A stretch of 64,000 bases of DNA from Thuidium tamariscinum (taxonomy: Eukaryota > Streptophyta > Bryopsida > Hypnales > Thuidiaceae). A model generated the notes under the pieces. The model was not told the DNA's origin. It searched no databases and saw only the letters and a list, made by a program, of their open reading frames with translations. The position numbers were made by a program, and so were the translations under genes. Of the stretch, positions 34,390-44,250 are shown in pieces (positions within the stretch are counted from its first letter, which is position 1; each line of letters opens with the position of its first letter). The DNA lies in assembly GCA_947034885.2 (NCBI GenBank), contig OX344755.2:11100501-11164500 (forward strand), written 5' to 3'.

Positions 34390-37300
34390 ATGGTGAAGCA
34401 TCTCCAATTGACGCTCATTAGAGCCGTCAAAATAAATGCCTGCACCAGTATGAGTAAGTCGCTTAATTTTGTTTACATTCTTCGCTCAATTGGTTGCAAG
34501 GTCGTAATAGTGAGTTGCGACCCATGCCAGAGCTTTGAAAACTTAGACCGGTGAAGTTATCGGGTTCAGTCGGCCGACTGAAACTGCTCCAATGGCATTG
34601 ATATTCTCCATTTCGACGATTATGAGGTTCGATGATCATATTTGTTGATATGGCGTGCTTCAAAGCGCTGGATATGGGGTGGTCAAGCTCTCAGAGCTTT
34701 GGAAAATGACGGCTGGTACAGATCTGAGGTTTTAGTCGGTCGACTGAAAGTGCTCCAATTTTTACTGAAATCCACCCCCTAACGCATTCATTTGATATGA
34801 AGTTTTTATGATTTTATTGGCAAATATGGCGTGTTTCATAGCACTGAAGTTGTGATGTTCAAGCGCCCATTGCTTTGAAGTCTAGCACTCGGCAAGATGA
34901 TTGTGAGGTTTCAGTCGCCTGAGTGAGCCCTCAGAATCGTTGGAGCACTTTCAGTCAGGCGACTCAAACCTCACATGAAGGGTTCACTGGGGTGACCCAA
35001 TGATACTGAAACCCGTCAATTTTCAACGAATTTGAGGTTACTTTGGTTGGGAATAGAAATGTGTTATTTTCGTCGACTTCTTTACAATTATTCGTTAATG
35101 CGACTTGTTTAAAAATGCCAGAATTCTGGCAGTCAAGTGCACAAGCGCTTTAAAATTAAGGAATATTTGATATTGATATGGATCTGAGCTTCCAGATTAG
35201 TATAGACCTGGAAAAGTTCCAATTTCTTGGACTTTTGCCATTTTTTCGAACATGGCGATTCACTTTTCCAAAATTCCACATCTGTATTAACATCTAAGGT
35301 GGTGTTTTCCATATGAATGCAGAAGCTCGAACGAGGGTATACGCAAAAGCTTCTTACAAAAATACCGTCTACACAACCAGTTCAGTAGTAGGTATGATCC
35401 ACTCTTCCTTTTGCCAAATTCTGAAGATCCTACTTGTGTCTGATGCGTGAATTCTGGCGCGTGAATTCTGTAGAGGAGGCTTCTTCAGTGAGTTCAGTGC
35501 CAAGTGCCATTTAGGTTTAGGGTTTGATTCTCTGCAAAGTGTAAAAAATGTTAGAAGTTCTCCAGGCTTGATCCAGTCCTACGATGTATTACCTAGAGTT
35601 CTGAACTTGATGGTGTAGTACCGTTTGTAGTTAAATAAACACCCAATTGTGTAAGCCTGTGATATATGGATTGCTTGGATTGGGATGGTTGCAGACATGG
35701 GTCAGAATCCTGTATTTGCGGGGGACGGAACCAATGTGTGTCATTTCGTCTACGAGAACGAGACTGAGTGCATCACCATTGAATTGTTCAACAGGAATCA
35801 CACTTGTATTGGAATTTCGAAGTAAGTTTCGTGAGAAGAAATTCCACAGGTTTTCATTTTCAGACTCCCAAGTCTCTTAGGTCCCTCAGTATTCACCACT
35901 GCACTAGTTACTCCTCACTGCCAGTGCAACCCCATTATGTGGAAAGAATGAACATAGATAAATCACCAATTTCATCGAATTGACGTGGTTTTTACAGCAC
36001 TTGGCAATCATCTGCACAAGGCTCTGAAAACTAGCTAGGATTGGTATATTGATTTACGTTTCAGGTAGTGCTTTAAGTCGTGGCATTCCGCCAATTCGAC
36101 TAAAGTGGCGTCAGAAACAACCTTGAGATGAGCTTGATTGAATTATCCATTTGTAGTTTTTTGAAATGTACTTCAGGAGGGGTTTGTGTTAATGTCCGGA
36201 GAACTTCGGTTTCACGTGAGGACAAACTTTTATTGTCTGAAAAAAGAAATTTTTATGACATAGAATTTGAATCTTGTTAAGTTTTTTAGCTTTGTGACAC
36301 ATGGATGATCACCTAATTGGGAACTGAAAGAACGAAACTTGCGCGCCAAATCTACAGTTAATTACGGCATGCCTTCAATTTCTCAGCGGAGAAAAATGAT
36401 CAGAATTTAGGCCTGTTTATCAGTTTAGTTTCACTTTAGGTTCTCAGAAAAAGGCCTAATCTTTGTGGAGACAATCTGGCAGACTTTCATTCACGGACCT
36501 TGCAATGTATAAGCCGGAGCAAGACCCAAAAGAGGGGAGCTTGCCAGTAGTGTTCGCTTCTGGTAAGTACCAGAAGCCGTTCGGAGAATTAATCTTGACT
36601 GCTCAAATTACACAGCATAAGGTGAGGAGGTTTAAGGTTGAATGGTTATAATCTGTTCAATTGGATTATTTGAAAGTGTCAATACTGTGACATTCAATTG
36701 CGCAAATCTCTAAAATACTGGAATGATATAAATTAGGAATCGAAAAGATCTGATGGTTCCAGACGTCGTAGAAAGTTAGAGCCAATTTCACTTAGAACTT
36801 TGCCAATTTTACAAACCTGGTGATTTGATTTCTGTGCACTTTTGCGAGTTTCCATGGAATGCATTCTGATGTTTGTAGAGAATTTACTCCTCACAATCGA
36901 AGAACATGGTTGGTTGCCTTGTTGTGGACAGGCTGAGGGGAAGGAGGGAAACCTTAACGTTGTGCTTAAGCAAGGAAATATCAAGGGGCTCATCTCCATT
37001 TTTGGTTTGTCTTTGATCTCCACTTCTTTTGTAATTAGTTAGGTGGGAAATGCTATTTGTGTCACTTTGAAAAGCATTTCTAGTTTTCTACATATATGAA
37101 AGTGTGATTTCTATGTAGATTTTATGTGATTTTATGTGATTTTTGTAAAGCTAGGGTAATAATGGTCAATTTTGTTAAAATGGTGGTACTCCAATAAAAT
37201 GGCATGACATTCCATTAAAATGGCACATTTTCTTCCTCTACCACTAAGCTCCTATGTCAAAATGGTACACAAAATTTGTCAAAGTGGCACATGGAATATG

Positions 37301-39843
37301 TCAAAATGACATTGAAATTTGTCAAAATGGCACTCGGAATACCACCATTTTAACAAAATTGACCATAATAGTAGACAATGAACCTCATTCAATGATGAAT
37401 GGTCATGGAGATTTAAGAAAGTCATGTTTACAACTCCTTGTTCATTGTAGGCCCAACTCGGTATATGAATAGGGTATATGAAAGTACACAAGTAGCTAAG
37501 ATTCTTTTGTTGGTAGTAGGGTCATTACATGAGAAATTAGGTTGAGTGATTATCTTCTTACATGCTATTTTTAATGCTTTTGATTTGCACCATATAACCC
37601 AATATATATTAACTCCTCATATATTTGAGTCTATACAATGATATTGGTGAAGGTATTGAATGAACTATTTTTTGTTCTATGCAGCAAGGACAACTAATAT
37701 GAATGCAAAGCTCACCTACAAGCACACTACAGTATCAAGTGGAATCCTTGAAGGTGAGATTATATGACACCTTGAAAGATGACAATGCTACTCCTATTCA
37801 ACTAGAGTTACACTTACACTTGCACCTGAATACCACATTCATTAATCAACAATAACCCTCTCATTTCTTTCGTCTCACATAGTGCATTGCACTTGGAAAA
37901 GCAAAGGGTCTAAAGTCGTCTTCTTGCTCTTAGAGTCATAGATCTCAAAAATCTGATGGTCCTCATTAGTCTTAGAGGAGAGGTTGTCTAGAATTTTAGG
38001 GTTGATTTGATTTAGGTTTAGGGTTTTAGAGTTTTAGGGTTTAGAGTTATTGAATGGTTTAGGGCTGAGAGGCCCTAGTTAGATATATAATACATAACTC
38101 TCTCTTCTAAACTCGATGAAGATTATTAACATGTTGAAGATCTGTGTCTCTGAAAAAGGATGAGGGTTTATAAACCCTCCTTGTCTGCTAAACCCTTCCT
38201 GTTCCCTGATGTCATGCGCATTGCTTTCGTGGTGTGTCAGGGACGGGAAACAAATTTATGTGGCACACGGACAACACGTTCTCTTTCATAATCAACTCTT
38301 CCGAAGCAGACGATGTACTTGAAATTGAGGTCTATAATGGGAAAGACAAGGTCGGGCAATGCAAGTAAGTGCAAACATGCTGTAAACAATCCTTTCAAGA
38401 GTTTCCCTCCAACTCTGTCTGTGGCGTGTCTTCCAAGATCCATATGGCATTGTATTTGAAGCTGCTTTAGAACTGATTTGAGGAGGTACACCTCCTGATT
38501 GATCTACATTGCTGTATTTATTAGATGGCAACAAACTTGAAAGTCACAATTTTCAAACACCGAATCATGCCGTTTTAAAGTTTTAACAAGAAATGATCGG
38601 TCACCCTTGTGTTTGCAGGATCCAGATGTCATTGCTCATAGCAGGAGAGGAGGGTCTCCGAGCCGATCCGAGGGAGGGGGTTACTCGAACAGCAGATCTG
38701 CTCGTGAAAAATAAAAATGTTGGATCCATCGAAGTGGCGGCCACTTTCACGAAAACTGTAAGTCCACTGCAACACAGAGTTACATACAATGTAGTAACTC
38801 TAACTGATCTGTTTTTAATGTTGATGTGCTTACTAAAGTCAAGCCTCTCCATCTTGAAGAATGCAACCCTTCAATACCCAAATCCTCACTTGAATTTTGA
38901 CATTTTTTTAACTTCCATCTTTGTTATTTAACTAAATGAAATTTTCTGAGTTTCAGAAATGAAATTGGTATTTTATAAACGATTGTTTTTTTAGATTCAA
39001 ACAGTACCTTGCTTGAATGAGAAGCATCACGGACCCTGAAACACGACGTTCATTATCTAGAATTCAGTATTTAGAATACAGAAGCAATTAAGAAAGAGGG
39101 TTAAGCCGATAGGTTTAGTGTCCTTCCCATCTCCAAGCGCTTACGATTCGGATTTTACAGTTCAGGTGAAGCACTTGTAGTTTAGGCCTTCCCATCCTAA
39201 TGAATATGAGGTTACTGTTTCTGAGTAAACAGTTGAATTGGCGCAACACAAATGCCAAAAATAGTCACAAACATCTACACAGAACTCTAAAAACTAGGAC
39301 TGCAATAAATGTGATCTCCGGAAGTGTCCAAGCAGTGGAATCCTGCCAAATTAACGTTTTGAGGCTAACCTTCTTCTTGCCATTCTTCTCCAGATCGTTC
39401 GAAGGAATTCTTATCCTCAAGATCTCGCCACCGCCACGCAATCTATGTTCTCTTGGCAAAAACCGCATCTGCCCATTCCGCCGCATCACGTCCACCACCA
39501 CTCCCAGCCCCTGCCTAACATCTACTTCAGATACCCAGTTGACGGCGAGCCGTCATCGTCCGTTCCGCAGAATCCACACCAATTTTACCCCCCCGAGCAA
39601 CCACATCTGGTGCACCCGGGACACCTATCTCGGGCGGCACCGGGGCCATATGAACCGTCTGCACCGTCCGCTCCGCAGGCATTGTACCCACCAGTGTATC
39701 CACCAGTGTATCCACCGCCGGGGGCACAAATTCGTCAGCAGACGTCGACGGAGGCGCACGGGGCTCCCCCGGGCAGAGAGGAGATGAAAGCCTACTATCA
39801 ATCTGACCCACAAATCGCAGAATTTGTGAAGTGTTTCCATTAG
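34390..39843 (+). CDS. Tandem C2-domain protein with Pro-rich tail, nine exons, 417 aa
   Basis: SRC2-like protein, probably peripheral to membranes through C2 folds. Exons: 34390-34453, 35323-35391, 35695-35821, 36483-36621, 36932-37004, 37685-37753, 38241-38364, 38619-38757, 39394-39843; all GT..AG with matching phases. C2-1 is residues 1-133 (KHLQLTLIRA, RVYAKASYKNTVYTT, CITIELFNRNHTCIG, FGELILTAQI). C2-2 is residues 134-268 (GNLNVVLKQGNIKG, NAKLTYKHTTVSSG, VLEIEVYNGKDKVGQC, GSIEVAATF). Residues 269-417 are Pro/His/Tyr-rich with YPPVYPPVYPPP. The exon series 64/69/127/139 and 73/69/124/139 show internal duplication. The usual DPY calcium-loop aspartates are missing in both domains, so calcium binding is doubtful. 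Intron 4 of the first half reads past a donor-like TCTGGTAAGT in exon 4. Confidence 0.85.
34526..34935. repeat. Intron 1 tandem repeats carrying AGTCGGYCGACT palindromes
   Basis: About 2.5 units of roughly 168 bp in intron 1 of the C2 gene. Each contains a GCTTTG(A/G)AA block, then a 14-bp palindrome or near-palindrome (CAGTCGGCCGACTG at 34567-34580; AGTCGGTCGACT near 34734), then GAAA(C/G)TGCTCCAAT. The third unit (from about 34869) has CAGTCGCCTGA and is followed by an inverted partner TCAGTCAGGCGACT near 34953. Confidence 0.65.
35965..36111. mobile_element. Diverged intronic MITE-like element in the C2 gene
   Basis: In intron 3. The right end, read inverted, gives GTCGAATTGGCGGAATG, matching the GTTAAATTGGCGGCATTC end of 44741-44896; the left end has CCAATTTCATCGAATTGACG. 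Length (about 147 bp) is near the 156 bp of the better copies. It appears in reverse orientation and is less well preserved. Confidence 0.4.
37162..37366. mobile_element. Foldback element with 31-bp arms in C2 gene intron 5
   Basis: The left arm begins ATGGTCAATTTTGTTAAAAT. The inverted right arm matches it over 31 bp with one mismatch. AATA occurs directly outside each arm and may be a target duplication. The loop has repeated GTCAAA(A/G)TGGCAC words (about four copies, 20-27 bp apart), some complementary to each other. It lies inside an intron and leaves the splice sites intact. Confidence 0.75.
37990..38065. repeat. Degenerate telomere-like TTTAGGG words in intron 6
   Basis: About eight TTAGGG or TTTAGGG-type words (plant telomere repeat), spaced irregularly, within intron 6 of the C2 gene. 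Too degenerate to be a recent telomere insertion; perhaps a drifted telobox cluster. Confidence 0.4.
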
Positions 39844-40040
39844 AATTACGTTAGGGTGGTAGTGGTGCTGCTGTGAATTTGCCGTGATGTTGACTGTCTG
39901 ACTGCTGTGGGAAGCGGAGTTGCAGCCTGTGTGTATATTAATCAATTTTCCAGCTGTGATTCGGACTCAAGAGTTGTTTACAGTAGTCTGCACGATGACC
40001 TTTGGTTCAAGAATTGCGTGCTCTCTTATGCTTTGTGATG

Positions 40041-40357
40041 GAGGGTGGGTACCCCCGAACCGCCAATTTTGGCTATTGTGCAGAAAGTGTCGGCTTACTT
40101 ACTATTGTTGGACTGGTCAAACTTTCATTGATTTTCTTGTTGGCAAGTAAAAGGGAGGCTCCAACGCACCAAAGAACGCGACATTTGTATCCCTTACTGT
40201 ATGCAAAAGTTATTAATGAAGGGTCAAAGATTCTTGTGGGTAGAGGTTCTGAAATCGTTTCTTCCACAAACTGTAGATACATCTTGATTTTGGAGATACA
40301 CGCAGAGTGATGATGGCGGTTTTGAGTCAGTGGCGCATTTGCGGGTGCCCACGTTAG
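40041..40357. mobile_element. Diverged relative of the TA-type MITE, downstream of the C2 gene
   Basis: The left end AGGGTGGGTACCCCCGAACC and the inverted right end AACGTGGGCACCCGCAAATG correspond to the ends of the element at 59800-60072. Both copies share TTGGCAAGT(A/G)AAAG, CCAACGCACCAAAGAACG and TATGCAAAAGTTATT. The C2 stop is about 200 bases upstream, so the transcript may run into it. Confidence 0.65.
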
Positions 40358-41057
40358 CGTTTGCAACACTCGCCTTGCGTTGAAAGTTGAATTGATGCGT
40401 TTTGCACATGCTTTTTGTAACTTGCACTTGTGACGTTAGATATGTAAATAGGGCCGTTTATAGTCAAGTTAGTCTAAAATCAAAAACTTTTAGACATCAT
40501 CTTGTCGAAGATCTTCCTCATGATTCCCGGGGAGGTTTTCCTATGATATCAGTGTTATTGTGGAGGTTTTTTCAAAACACAACCTAATCATCACAATAAA
40601 ATTCCAAAAACCATCGTCATCTTTTCAAATCCCAAAGCATGAATCAACCTTGTTACAACAAACAAGCAAGCTCAGGCATTAAAAAAAGCCGAACTCTTGA
40701 CTACCGTACTGTGTAACAGATCCCATCAACAATGCAATTTCACGTACTGGCTGAACCACATCTTACTGTCAGTTGTTCTCACTCCAGTACAATGTCAATT
40801 CCTTCAAATTAGCAGTAGTCCATGTGCCATGGTCACATTCAGATCACCTTGCTGTGCCGAAAGATCCGGCGATAGATATGTGAATTTAGTATTCAAATTG
40901 CATTTTCTCCTCAACATTGTGCACCTCTAAGCTAAAATTTCTAACGCCATTTTAATGGAATTACGTACGCCAATCAAATTTAACGAAGTTGTCGTTGCCG
41001 CCTTCCTTTTCAAGTCCGAAACAATCCGTCCACTCAACCTACCGCTACCTTCAATTT
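40358..41057. other. Intergenic region between converging C2 and phytocyanin genes
   Basis: No gene recognised. It should contain the 3' UTR of the phytocyanin gene (minus strand). Short ORFs here lack family character. A CAATCAAATTTAACGAAGTTG near 40970 resembles the intronic MITE end motif. Confidence 0.4.
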
Positions 41058-42587
41058 CTACCAGGAAAGAGAAACTCCTGCAACGACCAAGCAAGTGAAA
41101 ACCACCTCCAGGTTAACCTGCCGACCCATCTTTCCAGTATCAAAATCATCCGAAGGCGATGGAGCTGGCGCGAAATTCCAAGGAGCAGGCGCCACTGCGA
41201 AATTCGACGGAGCAGGAACTGGAGCTGGAGGGACTGTCATCGGTGGAGGTGCTGCAGGGGATTCGTACGTCTGGTTATGGTGAGAATTTCGTGTTGCTGG
41301 TGGATGTCGTGACGGCTTTGGGTGAAGATCTGGATGGGAATGCGAATGCGACTGGGGTGGTGGTGGAGGTGAAGCGAAAACTGGAGGAGGAGGCGAACTA
41401 AGAGGTGGTTCTGGAGGACCAGCTAACACTGGAGCTGGAGCTGGAGCTAAAGGCGGGTGGACGACTTGCGCAGCGTTGGGTGGAATTGCGGGAGGAAATG
41501 GCTGTGGAGGAGGATTTGGAGGAGGTGGAGAATGGGGTGGGGGGAGCGGAGGAGACTGTAGGTGGGGTGGAGGGGGATTTGGAGGCGGTTTCAGCGGTAC
41601 TGGTGGTGGAGGGGGATGATTTGGAGGTGGAACTAGCGTTGCTGTGGATCCCGTCACCACCAACTTGATTAGCATTCCTCTTCCTTCGCAGTGGCCAGCG
41701 AATCCACAGATGAAGCAGTATGTGCCTGGATGCTCCAAAGTGATGAGGTCGTGGCCGGACTGGTATTGCTTGATGGGGTTCAAGCTGTTGCAAGTCGCGT
41801 AATCGCTGATGTTCACTCGCTGGACGTTGTGGTCCGCTGGATCATACCTAAAACCTGCACCACCACATCACAAGATAATTGAGGTTGAGAACATCGATGG
41901 CGAAGTTCTGGGGACATTTTTGAGAAGAAACTCGTGGCCAAGATGATGCAAGCTTCATTTGTGGGAGTGAAGAATTGTGAGATTGAGAGGAAAGGTGGAA
42001 GTAGAATAACGCCCAATGAAAGAACTGATTATTGAATAAATGGGCACATTGAATGAATAAATGACACCTAATGGCACCCTGAACGACACCCTTACTTCAA
42101 AATAACGACCCCGTGAACTGTGTCATTCAAAGTTCTGGTGTCATTGATCAAAGGGCTTCCCAAGCAAGCTAACCATGACGTAAATCCTGGGAAAACCACT
42201 CTGTCTACATGACTCTCTACGTGTTAGTGGCAATATTTTGTGCACAAGCTTTCAACAATTTTAACGATATGGTTATAAATCTCTGCTTATGATTGACCTA
42301 CTTTTTTAAATTTTCGCCTCAGTCCTCGTCGTGCACATCCTTACGATTGATGTCCGAAAAACACTCACTGGAAGTTTTAATTTGAGGTGAGTCTTACTTA
42401 GTTTATCTCCAGGCACAAAGGTGTTTTCAGAAGCCCAGTCGGAGTAATAGGAAGCTGTGGGGGCGAAGTTCCATCCAGTGGATCCTCCCACAATATACAC
42501 CACGGCCACGGCCACTTGCACATGACTGAGTAGAATTACGGCTTGCAGGAGGTTCAACAATATTGTGTGCGCCATCGTCAAACGCAT
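41058..42587 (-). CDS. Phytocyanin (uclacyanin/early nodulin-like) with long Pro-rich tail, two exons, 328 aa
   Basis: Extracellular, probably GPI-anchored blue copper protein. Exons: 42587-42398 and 41854-41058; the intron is GT..AG, phase 1. Residues 1-28 are a signal peptide. The cupredoxin domain spans about 29-132 (VVYIVGGSTGWNF, SFRYDPADHNVQRV, TYCFICGFAGHCEGRGM). Copper ligands expected are H72, C113, H118 and M124, and C85-C119 would form the conserved disulfide. About 135-300 is an extensin/AGP-like region (SPPPP, PAPAPVLAGPP, PPPVFASPPPP), a site for Hyp-O-glycans. The last 20 residues are hydrophobic, suiting a GPI signal. Oddity: His and Met ligands are separated by five residues rather than the usual four. 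ATG 12 bases inside (M5) is an alternative start. A large antisense ORF set over the Pro codons is an artefact. Confidence 0.92.
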
Positions 42588-44250
42588 CTTGCAACCTCAC
42601 TCATCTCAGCTGCATTTTTGAGCAGGTTGCACTGCAATTAAACACTACTCAATAGAAATCAGAATTGTTGAATCATTCAGAGAAATCACCTAATATTATA
42701 GCTTCTTTTGTTTATTACTGCGTCACACCTGGAATTGACAGTGCTTTTCCAACTGAAATAGGCTTACAAAACGGAGTTATTTCAGAAAAAAAATAGTGGA
42801 AAATAGTGCAGGGAAACACGGAGTTTGTTTGGCATAAATTGGGTTTGACAGGAGTTGGTGTGGACTTCCGAATCAGTGCTGCTTGCTACTTACATACCTG
42901 AAAGATGGGGCGCCTTGTATTTTCAGCTCAAATCAGTGCCAAGTCTACCCAATTGTGTGCTCATCACTGTTTCGCCTCACACTGTTCAAAATGAAAGATG
43001 CCTTCTTGCTTTCAAAGTGAGAGCCTCGACCTCAAACGGAAGCAAACGGAAGCAAGAGAACTCCATTGTGGTTCACCGCCAAGAAGCGCAAAACGCACTC
43101 AGTGTAATAAGTGAAGCTACAATATGAACGCTTTCGAGACTATCGATCACTCGAGCAAATTTTTCAGCAGCTCCCACAAGTGTGATCCTGCAGCCGCATA
43201 TTTACAGTAATGAATGTCTTCTCTCACACCAACTTTTGGGATTCATTGTCGAGGTAGCTCGCAGGCCCTCGAGTTGCTTTCATCTCTTTGGAAGATACGT
43301 AATCCCTACGTACATGCCGGAATGTCTTTGGAAAAATATGCCCCGTCCTGACACACATGGAGCGGTGCGGGTTAGGAAGCTAGAGCACAATTTTTGGAGC
43401 AAGTTGGGTATCACTCACTAGTTGGTGAGAAAAACGATTCCAGTGATGAAGAGGAAAGAGAAGGGAAGAATTGATCTGGAGAGCAGGGGCTGCTGCGGCT
43501 CCTTGATGGACGGGTGGGATTGAACTTACTAGTGAGCTTTTCAGTTACTAACCCTGACGAAATGTTGGTTGATATGGTAAGTACTTCTCATTACAGCCTC
43601 ACCTCTCTGATGCAACACTGGATTTTGGAGAGCTCAATCTGGTGAGGAATGATACCGTGAAACCTTTACAATTTGGGTTCCCCAAACATGTTACTTATTA
43701 GAGAGGTCCGTGAGAGGATGCTGTGAAAATATTGATTGCTTATGGTATGTCTCATTAACACAATATGCACCTTCAACCTCTCGATTCATGAAGGCTTGAT
43801 CATTGTTGCAATTGGAATGGAACACCTTATCATCAAAGAAAGCTGAAGCACTGATCAATTTTGAAAATGTCCATGTGGTGTGTTTCAGAGCACCAAATCA
43901 GTGCCTAGAGCTTCAATACAAAGCCTGGAATCGAATACAAATCGGGAGTTGTTTACTGTCACTCACAACGCACCTCCCACTTTGAAATTGCACAAGAAAC
44001 TCATACACACTGATAAACAAAAATTTGCCTTAACAGATTTGGCTGAAATGTCCAAATCTCTCCTCACTATTGACAGCACATCTTTAAAAAACAAAAACAA
44101 AAAACACTCCTCCATATGAGAGGATGCTTAAAAGTGATGCACATAGAATCCTGTACCTTAATCACACAACCACTTCGTGGTCTTGAGCTGCCTTTAATTA
44201 CATGTACGCCAACTTACACCGTGTCGATCAGGGTCTTCCTGTGGAATTGA
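42588..44250. other. Intergenic: phytocyanin promoter and dioxygenase 3' region
   Basis: No gene was recognised. ORFs at 42855-43127, 43182-43421 and 43803-44119 show no family resemblance. A small inverted AATGACACC/GGTGTCATT pair lies on the other side, in the phytocyanin intron. No clear TATA box was found for the phytocyanin gene. Confidence 0.4.

Noticed and set aside
41095..41668. Glu/Gly-rich plus-strand ORFs
   Set aside because: Antisense reading of the Pro-rich codons of the phytocyanin tail.
42055..42150. Small inverted pair AATGACACC/GGTGTCATT
   Set aside because: Only 9 bp with no clear flanking duplication; too weak to call an element.
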